Shown here piece after piece: positions 38,726 to 46,160 of a DNA stretch of 61,671 nucleotides. The position numbers were made by a program, and so were the translations under genes. The stretch lies in contig JACKJE010000018.1 of the NCBI GenBank assembly GCA_020638135.1, positions 1-61,671 on the forward strand. Direction: 5' to 3'. The DNA comes from Methylobacteriaceae bacterium (GTDB taxonomy: Bacteria > Pseudomonadota > Alphaproteobacteria > Rhizobiales > Beijerinckiaceae). The notes under the pieces were generated by a model, which worked only from the letters and a program-made list of their open reading frames with translations, was not told the DNA's origin and made no database searches. Every line of letters begins with the position of its first letter. Position 1 is the stretch's first letter.

Positions 38726-39658
38726 ATGGTCAGGCCTTTCAGGCTCGCCCTGCTTGCCGGCGCCGCCGCGCTCGGCGCGATCACGCTGGCCGCGCCGCCA
38801 GCGGCCGCGCAATTCATCATGCCCTGGGGCCTCTGGTCCGGCCAGCCGCGCGTCGTCGAGCCCGACGACGATTTCATCGAGGACCGTGTCCTGCCGCCGC
38901 GCGTCATCCGGCGGATCGTCGCCGCGCAGGGCTACCGGCTGGCCGCCGCGCCGCGTCTGGCAGGCGACAATGTCATCGCCATCGGCAAGAACACGCGCGG
39001 GCAACGCGTGCGCTTCGTCATTGACGGCTATAGCGGCGAACTTCTGCGCCGCACCGCGCTCGGCGCAGGCCCCGGCGACCTCGACGACCGGCCGGCTGGC
39101 CGCAAAACCAAGTCCAGGCACAAGAAGTCGCAGACCGCCGCCCGCAGGCCCGCGACCGAAGTCGCGCCAAAACCGCAGACGCCCGCGCCCTCGCAGGCCG
39201 TGAAGACGCCCGAGCCGCCCGCGCCGGCCGCCGCGACGCCCAAGGTCACGGACGCCCCCAAGGTCACAGACGCGCCCAAGGTCCAGGACGTGTCCAAGAC
39301 CCAGGACATGTCCAAGACCCAGGACGTGTCCAAGACCACCGCAGCGCCCGCGGCGACGGAGCCTCCGAAGGCGGCGGAGACGCCCAAGCCCGCCGAAACA
39401 CCCCAGACGAGCGCAGCGACGCCGAGGGATAAGACCCCTCTGGCGCCGGACGCCGTCGCTGCGCCCAAGCCCGAGGCGACCCCCGCGCCGCAGCAGGCCT
39501 CCGTGCCGACGACCCCGGCGCCGGCCGAAAAGCCGCCGCTGACGCCCGAAACCAAATCGCAGCCCGAAACCCCGGCCGCCAAGCCGACCGATATCGGGCC
39601 GCGCGTCCAGCCCGTCGCCAAGGCGCAGGACACTTCGCCTGAAAAGCCCGCGCAATAG
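38726..39658 (+). CDS. Secreted PepSY-like protein with low-complexity tail
   Basis: A 310-residue exported protein. A leader of about 28 residues (LALLAGAAALGAITLAAPPA) precedes a small ordered domain at about 50-112 (PPRVIRRIVAAQGYRLAAAP, VIAIGKNTRGQRVRFVID, GYSGELLRR), which resembles PepSY-type periplasmic domains. From about 125 the chain is a Pro/Ala/Lys/Thr-rich, likely disordered tail containing six hexapeptide repeats (PKVTDA, PKVQDV, SKTQDM and variants). The ribosome site AAGGAG lies just upstream of ATG 38726. Such tails often cross the periplasm or bind the cell wall; that is inference. Confidence 0.75.
   Translation: MVRPFRLALLAGAAALGAITLAAPPAAAQFIMPWGLWSGQPRVVEPDDDFIEDRVLPPRVIRRIVAAQGYRLAAAPRLAGDNVIAIGKNTRGQRVRFVIDGYSGELLRRTALGAGPGDLDDRPAGRKTKSRHKKSQTAARRPATEVAPKPQTPAPSQAVKTPEPPAPAAATPKVTDAPKVTDAPKVQDVSKTQDMSKTQDVSKTTAAPAATEPPKAAETPKPAETPQTSAATPRDKTPLAPDAVAAPKPEATPAPQQASVPTTPAPAEKPPLTPETKSQPETPAAKPTDIGPRVQPVAKAQDTSPEKPAQ
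39239..39346 (+). repeat. 18-bp in-frame tandem repeat, six units
   Basis: Six consecutive 18-base units inside the secreted protein gene encode PKVTDA, PKVTDA, PKVQDV, SKTQDM, SKTQDV and SKTTAA. The first two and the fourth and fifth are nearly identical at DNA level, suggesting recent unit duplication. Copy number could vary between strains. Confidence 0.8.
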
Positions 39659-39704
39659 CGCGTACGGCCAGGCGGCGCGCAAGACAAACAACTAGACCAA
39701 CAAA

Positions 39705-39728
39705 AAGGGCGTCCCGCAGGACGCCCTT
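39705..39728 (-). terminator. Rho-independent terminator for hsp20
   Basis: A 10-base-pair stem (AAGGGCGTCC / GGACGCCCTT) with a 4-base CGCA loop. On the minus strand it is followed by a T run (the plus-strand A run at 39702-39706) and fits termination of hsp20. On the plus strand the tail is weaker (CTCGTTT), but it may also end the upstream secreted-protein transcript. Confidence 0.8.
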
Positions 39729-39748
39729 CTCGTTTCGCTTGTTTCTGA

Positions 39749-40204
39749 TTACGCGGCTTTCGCCTCGACGACCTGCGGCTTGCCGCCGCCGATCGGAATC
39801 TGGCGCGGCTTCTGCGCTTCCGGGATCTCGCGGACGAGATCGACGTGCAGCAGGCCGTTCTCGAGCTTGGCGCCCGTGGCCTGGACGTGATCGGCGAGCT
39901 GGAAGCGGCGCTCGAAAGCGCGCGCGGCGATGCCCTGATAGAGCGTCTCGTTCTTCGGCTCGCCTTCGGCTGCGACCTTGGAGCCGCGGATCGTCAGCGT
40001 ATTCTCGCGCGCCTCGATGGTCAGATCATTGTCGGCGAAGCCGGCGACCGCCACCGTGATGCGATAGGCGTTCTCGGCGGTGCGCTCGATATTGTAGGGC
40101 GGATAGGATGTGGGCTCGGCGCCCGCGGCCTGGTCGAGCATCGAGAACAGGCGATCGAAGCCGACGGTGGAACGATAGAGGGGGGAAAGATCAAATGTAC
40201 GCAT
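39749..40204 (-). CDS. Small heat-shock protein, Hsp20/alpha-crystallin family
   Basis: A 151-residue small heat-shock protein of the IbpA class. The N-terminus MRTFDLSPLYRSTVGFDRL is the class signature. The alpha-crystallin domain spans about residues 38-125, including YPPYNIERTAENAYRITVAV, NDLTIEARENTLTIRGSK, and the AFERRFQLADHVQATGAKL strand with GLLHVDLVREIPE. It holds unfolded proteins during heat shock in the cytoplasm. The start ATG 40204 has a GGAGGA ribosome site eight bases upstream, embedded in a likely thermometer structure. The gene is divergent from an MFS permease gene. Confidence 0.93.
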   Translation of the reverse strand: MRTFDLSPLYRSTVGFDRLFSMLDQAAGAEPTSYPPYNIERTAENAYRITVAVAGFADNDLTIEARENTLTIRGSKVAAEGEPKNETLYQGIAARAFERRFQLADHVQATGAKLENGLLHVDLVREIPEAQKPRQIPIGGGKPQVVEAKAA

Positions 40205-40333
40205 GGCATATCCTCCAGTGAGCGACATGCGGCCTTTGCGCCGGAATGTCCGGCCACAAAGCGCCGGTGGGTTTCGACGCGTCCGAATGGCCCGCGCCGG
40301 TCCTGATGTGGGCGCGCCTTTCCGACGCACAAG
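40205..40333 (-). promoter_or_regulatory. Candidate sigma-32 promoter and ROSE-like RNA thermometer
   Basis: Read on the minus strand, CTTGTG (40333-40328) and CCCACAT (40312-40306) are separated by 15 bases and resemble an RpoH promoter. The implied leader is about 95 nt. Its last part has TCGCT, three spacer bases, then TGGAGGA just ahead of the start codon. That is the arrangement of ROSE-type thermometers, in which a U(U/C)GCU strand masks the ribosome site. Upstream GC-rich segments (CCGGCGC, GGCCGG) could form the supporting hairpins. Inference from pattern only. Confidence 0.5.
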
Positions 40334-40438
40334 GGGCCAATGGCAAAATTCCTTGCGAACTGTGCCGGATCGGGCAAGCTGAGACGAGGCCCGGACAACG
40401 GGGCCGCCCCGGGACGAAACAACAAGGAAGGCCCCCGC

Positions 40439-41719
40439 ATGGCCACTCAAGCGACGCCGAAAGGCGCGTGGAAGATCACCGCGCTCCTGTTCCTCTACAT
40501 GGTCGTGAATTTCGCCGACAAGATCGTCGTCGGCCTCGCCGGCGTGCCGATCATGGAGGAGCTGAAGCTGCATCCCAGCCAGTTCGGCCTGCTCGGCTCG
40601 TCTTTCTTCTTCCTGTTCTCGATCTCGGCCATCGTCGTCGGCTTCATCGCCAACCGGGTCGAGGCGCGCTGGGTTCTGCTCGTGCTGGCGTTCGTCTGGG
40701 CGCTCGTCCAGTTCCCGATGCTCGGCCAGGTCAGCTTCACCACGCTGATGATCTGCCGGATTATTCTGGGCGCGGGCGAAGGCCCGGCCTTCTCTGTGGC
40801 GGCGCACGCAATCTACAAGTGGTTCCCGGACGAGAAGCGCACCTTGCCGACCGCGATTCTCTCGCAGGGCTCGGCGTTCGGCGTCATCATCGCCGTGCCC
40901 GCGCTCAACTGGGTCATCGTCAACCATTCCTGGCACATGGCCTTCGGCGCGCTCGGCGTCGTCGGCCTGATCTGGGTCGTGCTCTGGCTGATGATGGGCA
41001 AGGAAGGTCCGCTGGTCGGCGCCGCCGCGGGCGGCGTCGACGACAGCCGCCGCTATCCCTATTTCGCGTTGCTGACGACCCCGACCTTCATGGGATCGGT
41101 GCTCGCGACCTTCGGCGCCTATTGGGTGCTGTCGGTCGGGCTCACCTGGTTCACGCCCTTCATCGTCAAGGGCCTCGGCTTCGACCAGAAGCAGGCCGGC
41201 CTGATTTCAATCCTGCCATGGGTGTTCGGCGCGGTCGTGGTGCTCGTCACCGGCTGGATTTCGCAGCGGATGATGTCGGCGGGCGCCTCGACGCGCGTCG
41301 CGCGCGGCATTCTCGGCGCCGCGCCACTCGTCCTGGGCGGCCTGATCCTGATGACCATGCCCCACATCGAGAGCCGCGGCCTGCTGATCGCCGGCCTGGT
41401 GTTCGGCTCGGGGCTGTGCGGCTCGATCTATGTCGTCTGCCCGCCCATGCTCGGCGAATTCACGCCGACGAGCCAGCGCGGCGCGATCATCGCGATCTAC
41501 GGCGGCCTGTATACGGTGGCGGGCGTCCTCTCCGCCTTCGTCATGGGCAATGTCATCGAAAAGGCCGCCTCGCCGCTCGCCGGCTATCTGCACGGCTTCG
41601 AGATCAACGGCGCGATCATGATTGCTTCCGGCGTGATCGGCCTCCTGCTCCTGCGCCCGAACACCGAGCGCGCGCGGCTGGCGGCCAGCGGAACCGCGAC
41701 GCAGGCGAAGGCGGCGTAG
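40439..41719 (+). CDS. MFS transporter, ACS (anion:cation symporter)-like
   Basis: A 426-residue permease with about 12 transmembrane helices. The MFS loop motif is reduced (GFIANRVEARWVLL between helices 2 and 3). Conserved helix features include ILGAGEGPAFSVAAHAIYKWFPDEKR after helix 4, a hallmark of the ACS group that imports organic acids such as sugar acids or tartrate. ATG 40439 was chosen because an AAGGAAGG ribosome-like site precedes it and the earlier in-frame ATG adds a non-membrane basic tail. It is divergent from hsp20. The substrate is not determined. Confidence 0.88.
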   Translation: MATQATPKGAWKITALLFLYMVVNFADKIVVGLAGVPIMEELKLHPSQFGLLGSSFFFLFSISAIVVGFIANRVEARWVLLVLAFVWALVQFPMLGQVSFTTLMICRIILGAGEGPAFSVAAHAIYKWFPDEKRTLPTAILSQGSAFGVIIAVPALNWVIVNHSWHMAFGALGVVGLIWVVLWLMMGKEGPLVGAAAGGVDDSRRYPYFALLTTPTFMGSVLATFGAYWVLSVGLTWFTPFIVKGLGFDQKQAGLISILPWVFGAVVVLVTGWISQRMMSAGASTRVARGILGAAPLVLGGLILMTMPHIESRGLLIAGLVFGSGLCGSIYVVCPPMLGEFTPTSQRGAIIAIYGGLYTVAGVLSAFVMGNVIEKAASPLAGYLHGFEINGAIMIASGVIGLLLLRPNTERARLAASGTATQAKAA

Positions 41720-41735
41720 CAGGCTCGGGCGCCCT

Positions 41736-41875
41736 ACCTCCCCATTATGGGGAGGTCGCGCGGCGAAGCCGTGCGGGTGGGGCTCGATCGACCAGGACAA
41801 ACTTGGTTCGCGATACGAGCGGCTCCCACCCCACCCGGCTCGCTCCACTCGCCACCCTCCCCATAAAGGGGAGGG
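41736..41875. repeat. Intergenic palindromic repeat, CCTCCCC/GGGGAGG type
   Basis: Two hairpins bound a 140-base element: ACCTCCCCATTATGGGGAGGT (a perfect palindrome at 41736-41756, 21 bases) and CCCTCCCC-ATAAA-GGGGAGGG at 41855-41875. The inner part contains GGGTGGGG and complementary CCCACCCC. The arrangement is that of dispersed Rhizobiales intergenic elements. It could also terminate the MFS transcript. Confidence 0.65.
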
Positions 41876-41923
41876 AAGGCCTCCAGTCGATATTTCTCGA
41901 AAACCGCGCTAAGCACATCGCGC

Positions 41924-42967
41924 ATGGAACTGATCGGCACGCCTGACAATCCCGTTCCGCCCGGCGCGCTGATCTCGGCCGTCGGCGCGGAAGACGGCGC
42001 GCTATTGCGCATCGCGCGCTGGTCGCCCGGGCCGAAATCGCTCGGCACGGTCTGCGTCTTCACCGGGCGCGGCGAATTCATCGAGAAATATTTCGAGACG
42101 ATCGGGGAGCTGGTCGAACGCGGCTTTTCCGTCGTCGCCATGGACTGGCGCGGTCAGGGCCTGTCGGCGCGCGAACTGCCCGATCCCTTCAAGGGCCATA
42201 TCGACGATTTCGACATGTTCGAGCGCGATCTGGAAGCCTTGCGCAAGCAGGTGCTGCAATTCCTCTGCCCCAGGCCCTGGTACGCGCTCGGCCATTCCAT
42301 GGCGGCCGCCGTCCTGTTGTCGCAGGCCCATGCCGGGCGCTCGCCCTTCGAGCGCCTCGTGCTCGTTTCGCCGATGATCGAAATCGCCGGCCGCGCCGCC
42401 CACGCGTCGACGCGTGTCGTCGTCGAGATCGCCGACGCCGTCGGCCTCGGCGCCTCCTACGCGCCCGGCGTCTCGCGCCGCTCGAGCATGTCCGAGCCCT
42501 TCGAGGGCAACGAATTGACCTCCGATCCCGGACGCTACGTGCGCAACGCCGCCATCGTCGAGGCCGCGCCGCAACTGGCCATCGCCGGCCCGACCATCGG
42601 CTGGATCAATGCGGCGCTGCGCGTCACGCGCGATTTCGCCGATCCCGAATTTCCCCGCCGCACCGGAACGCCCATCCTGATCGTGGTCGGCGCCGACGAT
42701 CACGTCGTGTCGATCCCCGCCATGGCGCGCTTCGCCAACCGGCTGAAGGCCGGCCGCATGATCCAGCTATCGGGCGCGCGCCACGAATTGCTGCAGGAAA
42801 CCGACGCGATCCGCGCGCAATTCTGGGCCGCCTTCGACGCCTTCGTGCCCGGCGGGCGCGAGGAGGCCGCAGCGCTCCGGCGCGCCACCGACCAGGAGGC
42901 CGCGCAGCGCATCTTCAATCCGCCGTGGTGGCGCCGCCTGTTCGGCGGACGCCGGCGCGCGGCCTGA
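41924..42967 (+). CDS. Alpha/beta hydrolase, lysophospholipase (PldB-like)
   Basis: A 347-residue hydrolase of the monoglyceride lipase/lysophospholipase L2 type (Hydrolase_4). It shows FTGRGEFIEKYFETIGEL at about 48, the MDWRGQGLS motif near 75, nucleophile elbow YALGHSMAA near 122, an acid in VGADDHVVS and a histidine in SGARHELLQE. These fix the Ser-Asp-His triad. The C-terminus carries a basic tail (WWRRLFGGRRRAA) that could interact with membranes. It probably acts on lysophospholipids or monoacylglycerols. The gene ends 22 bases before serA and may be co-transcribed with it. Confidence 0.87.
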   Translation: MELIGTPDNPVPPGALISAVGAEDGALLRIARWSPGPKSLGTVCVFTGRGEFIEKYFETIGELVERGFSVVAMDWRGQGLSARELPDPFKGHIDDFDMFERDLEALRKQVLQFLCPRPWYALGHSMAAAVLLSQAHAGRSPFERLVLVSPMIEIAGRAAHASTRVVVEIADAVGLGASYAPGVSRRSSMSEPFEGNELTSDPGRYVRNAAIVEAAPQLAIAGPTIGWINAALRVTRDFADPEFPRRTGTPILIVVGADDHVVSIPAMARFANRLKAGRMIQLSGARHELLQETDAIRAQFWAAFDAFVPGGREEAAALRRATDQEAAQRIFNPPWWRRLFGGRRRAA

Positions 42968-42989
42968 CACTGCGAGACATCAGAGAACC

Positions 42990-44225
42990 ATGATCGACAC
43001 CGTTCTGCTCGACCGCAAGGACCTTCGCGTGCTTCTGCTCGAAGGCATCAATGAAACCGCCGTCGACCTGTTCGCCGCGGCGGGCTTTGAAAACGTGGAG
43101 CGTCTGACCAAGGCGCTCGACGGCGAGGACCTGCGCAAGGCCGTCGCCGACGCGCATGTGCTCGGCATCCGCTCGCGCACCAGGATCACGGCCGACGTGC
43201 TCGCCGCTGCGCCCAATCTCATGACGATCGGCTGTTTCAGCGTCGGCACGAACCAGGTCGATCTCGCCGCCGCCCGCAAACGCGGCGTGCCCGTCTTCAA
43301 CGCGCCCTTCTCCAACACGCGCTCGGTCGCCGAACTCGTCATCGGCGAGATCGTCATGCTGATGCGCAACATCTTCCCGAAGTCGAATGGCGCGCACGCC
43401 GGCGCGTGGGAGAAGACCGCCGACAATTCCTTCGAAGTGCGCGGCAAGGTTCTCGGCATCGTCGGCTACGGCAATATCGGCAGCCAGCTCGCTGGTCTCG
43501 CCGAAGCTTTTGGCATGCGCGTCATTTTCTTCGACATGACCGACAAGCTGCGCCGCGGCAATGTCGAACCGACCGACACGCTCGAAGAGCTGCTCGCGGT
43601 TTCCGACGTCGTCTCGCTGCACGTGCCCGACACGCCGATCACCCGCAACATGATCCGCGCGGAACATTTGCGCGCGATGAAGAAGGGCGCCTATCTCATC
43701 AACAATGCGCGCGGCCACGTCGTCGACATCGACGCTCTCGCCGAGGCGCTGAAGAGCGGCCATCTGCGCGGCGCGGCGATCGACGTCTTTCCGGTCGAGC
43801 CGGGCTCCAACAAGGAGAAATTCTCCTCGCCGCTGCAGGGCCTGCACAATGTCATTCTCACGCCGCATATCGGCGGCTCCACGGAAGAAGCGCAGGAGCG
43901 CATCGGATCAGAAGTCGCGCGCAAGCTCGCCGACTATGCCGAAACCGGCGCGACCTTCGGCGCGGTCGAATTTCCGCAGGTGCAATTGCCGCCGCATGTC
44001 GGCGGCACGCGCTTCGTGCACATCCACCGCAACGTGCCGGGCGTGCTGACGCGGCTCAACCAGATTTTCGCCGGCCGCAACCTCAACATCGCCGCGCAAT
44101 ATCTCCAGACCGACGCCGACATCGGCTATGTCGTGATCGACGCCGACGGCGCCAGCGCCGAACGCGCGCAGGTCTACGAGGAAATGGGCAAGATCGACGG
44201 CACGATCCGCACGCGGTTGCTGTAG
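42990..44225 (+). CDS. serA: D-3-phosphoglycerate dehydrogenase
   Basis: A 411-residue SerA of the E. coli length class, oxidising 3-phosphoglycerate in the first step of serine synthesis. The NAD site is GIVGYGNIGSQLAGLAEAFG near residue 155; the catalytic region includes RGHVVDIDAL and HIGGSTEEAQERIG with the His-Glu pair. A C-terminal ACT domain (about 340-411; VPGVLTRLNQIFAGRNLNI) is the usual site of serine feedback. No extra intervening domain of the longer SerA type is present. Confidence 0.95.
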   Translation: MIDTVLLDRKDLRVLLLEGINETAVDLFAAAGFENVERLTKALDGEDLRKAVADAHVLGIRSRTRITADVLAAAPNLMTIGCFSVGTNQVDLAAARKRGVPVFNAPFSNTRSVAELVIGEIVMLMRNIFPKSNGAHAGAWEKTADNSFEVRGKVLGIVGYGNIGSQLAGLAEAFGMRVIFFDMTDKLRRGNVEPTDTLEELLAVSDVVSLHVPDTPITRNMIRAEHLRAMKKGAYLINNARGHVVDIDALAEALKSGHLRGAAIDVFPVEPGSNKEKFSSPLQGLHNVILTPHIGGSTEEAQERIGSEVARKLADYAETGATFGAVEFPQVQLPPHVGGTRFVHIHRNVPGVLTRLNQIFAGRNLNIAAQYLQTDADIGYVVIDADGASAERAQVYEEMGKIDGTIRTRLL

Positions 44226-44229
44226 GCGG

Positions 44230-45588
44230 CTATTTGACGCGCTCGCGCGTCTCCCCGATCGCACGCACGAGATTGCGGCTGTGTGCGCCGAAATGACCCA
44301 TCAGTTCGTTCACCGCGCCCTCGATTTCCGCACGCTGCTCCGGCGTACGCTCCGCGACCTCCGCAATGAGCGCGCCGCTGCCGCCGGATGCGCCGAAATC
44401 GTAAGAAGGGTCCGACACGTATTTCGGCGGAAAGGCGGCGAGCAGCGCGGCGCTCAACGTCTCGCCAAAATCGAAGGCTTCCTGCGTCACGACATCGCGC
44501 AGATAGAGATCGGACCATTTCGGATAGACGCCGTCGCGCGCTTTCGCCTGCAGCGCCTCGATCAGCGGGCTCTTGCCGCCGGCCGACGTGTCGCGATGGA
44601 TCAGCAGCGCCTCGTAGCGCTCGAACGCGAGATGACGATTGGACGCCAGCACCACCATCGCGTCCTTCGGGCCCTTCCAGCCGACCATCGCGACCGTATT
44701 CGCCGCGATCATGCGCAATGTCGAGACGCCCGGCAGGATGCTCGCATGATAGGGCTGCGCCAGATCCTGCACGTAATGCATCGCCATGCCGGCGAAGCGC
44801 CAGCCCCAATAGGCGTGGTTGGTGCGGAAGGCGAGCCGCGCCAGGCCGACGAACTGGTGGACGCGCAGCATCGGATAGGTGCGCGCGACGAAGGGCGCGG
44901 CGCGATAGATGATCCAGGACTGGTGATAGAAGCCCATGTGGAACGGCGCCTGCGTCGCGAAATCGAGCGCGGGATTGCCGAAGGGCAGCTTGCCGAACTT
45001 GTAGCGCTTGCCCCATTCGGACGGGCTGTCGTCCCAGCAATTGATGTCGACGCCGAAATCGGGTTCATCCGAACTCGAGGCGAGCGCAAGCACGGCCGGG
45101 ACCTTGTCGCCGGGCTCGAGCCGCGTGAAGCGCATCATCGAGAAGGCGGGCTCGCGCAGCGTGCTCACTTCGGAAAACCGCATCGCGCGCGCAGGATCGG
45201 CCGGAAAGCCGGGGAGCGCCTGCGCAAACAGAGCGAGCCGCACATCGGGCGCGATCCGCATCGCCTCCGCGAAGGCCCTGCGACGGCCCGCCGCGTCGCG
45301 CGCCGGATCGACCCGATAGGCGAGTTCATCCGGCCGCGCCGGATATTTCGCAATAGTCGTGCGCGCCCAGCTTTCGACGCCGTCGAGCAGATCGGCGACG
45401 TCCTTCTCCTGCGCGCGCAGGAAATCGTCGAAACTCTCGACCACGACATCGGGCGCCGCGGCGACCTCCGGCGTGTTCTTGAAGGCCCAGTAGGTGAGGA
45501 GCGCATGATTGCTCCAGCTCCAGGCCGGCGTCGCCGCAACGACGGCGAGCGTCGCCGCCAGCGCGAGAATCGTTCGCACGCGCCTCAC
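44230..45588 (-). CDS. Exported zinc phospholipase C/P1-nuclease-like protein
   Basis: A 452-residue exported protein. The leader (LALAATLAVVAATPAWS) ends just before a tryptophan, giving a mature WSNHALL start. In phospholipase C and P1 nucleases the N-terminal Trp itself binds zinc. Further likely metal ligands are HMGFYHQSW and NHAYWGWRFAGMAMHYVQD with the trailing QPYHAS, the HxxxD and H pattern of that superfamily. The start is GTG 45588, which overlaps the ridA stop (GTGA). A longer frame to 46089 is only ridA read in another phase. The substrate is undetermined. Confidence 0.72.
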   Translation of the reverse strand: MRRVRTILALAATLAVVAATPAWSWSNHALLTYWAFKNTPEVAAAPDVVVESFDDFLRAQEKDVADLLDGVESWARTTIAKYPARPDELAYRVDPARDAAGRRRAFAEAMRIAPDVRLALFAQALPGFPADPARAMRFSEVSTLREPAFSMMRFTRLEPGDKVPAVLALASSSDEPDFGVDINCWDDSPSEWGKRYKFGKLPFGNPALDFATQAPFHMGFYHQSWIIYRAAPFVARTYPMLRVHQFVGLARLAFRTNHAYWGWRFAGMAMHYVQDLAQPYHASILPGVSTLRMIAANTVAMVGWKGPKDAMVVLASNRHLAFERYEALLIHRDTSAGGKSPLIEALQAKARDGVYPKWSDLYLRDVVTQEAFDFGETLSAALLAAFPPKYVSDPSYDFGASGGSGALIAEVAERTPEQRAEIEGAVNELMGHFGAHSRNLVRAIGETRERVK

Positions 45589-46046
45589 GCCCTCACTTCC
45601 ACCATGGCCTCGATCTCCACCGCAATGCCGCGCGGCAGCGCGTACATGCCGACCGCGGAGCGCGAGGGCCGACCGGCCTCGCCGAACACTTCGACGAACA
45701 GATCGGTGCAGCCGTTGATCACCTCCGGCTGTTTGCCGAAATCCTGCGTGCAGCGGACCATGCCGAGCACCTTGACGACTTCGGCGACGTTGTCGAGCGA
45801 GCCGAGCGCGGCGCGCATGTTGGCGAGCAGGACCAGCCCGCATTGCCGCGCGGCATTGTACCCCTCCTCGACGGACAGATCGCCGCCGACGATCCCGGTC
45901 GTGAATGTGCCGTCCGCCTTGTGCGGGCCGACGCCGGACAGCAGCAGCAGATTGCCCGTGCGCTTGTAGGGAACGTAATTGCCGGCCGGCGGCGCCGGCG
46001 GCGGCAGCGTCAGCCCGAGTTTCTGGATCTTCTGTTCGGCGCCCAT
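45585..46046 (-). CDS. RidA family protein
   Basis: A 153-residue protein of the YjgF/RidA family, YjgH-like subgroup. The trimer-forming core is LLLLSGVGPHKADGTF near residue 33, AARQCGLVLLANMRAALGSLDN and PEVINGCTDLFVEVFGEAGR, ending SRSAVGMYALPRGIAVEIEA, the family signature. The Arg in GRPSRSAVG that binds carboxylates in active deaminases seems retained. Enamine/imine deamination is the family activity, but many YjgH-type members lack it. The gene overlaps the downstream P1-nuclease-like gene. Confidence 0.85.
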   Translation of the reverse strand: MGAEQKIQKLGLTLPPPAPPAGNYVPYKRTGNLLLLSGVGPHKADGTFTTGIVGGDLSVEEGYNAARQCGLVLLANMRAALGSLDNVAEVVKVLGMVRCTQDFGKQPEVINGCTDLFVEVFGEAGRPSRSAVGMYALPRGIAVEIEAMVEVRA

Positions 46047-46160
46047 CGGTCCCTCCGGTTTCGCACAGGATCGACCAAGCGCGCGTCAAGGTCCAGCGCG
46101 GTTTGGCCGGCTTGTGAGGCCGCCGCCCGCCCGCTAAGGAACGCCGCAGGGGAGGAAAAA

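Noticed and set aside
39239..39346. A short CRISPR-like array
   Set aside because: The units are contiguous without spacers, in frame, and encode a protein repeat; no cas genes are present.
44230..46089. A 619-residue frame joining the P1-nuclease-like protein to an upstream domain
   Set aside because: The upstream part is ridA in the wrong frame; a GTG start overlapping the ridA stop gives a normal leader.
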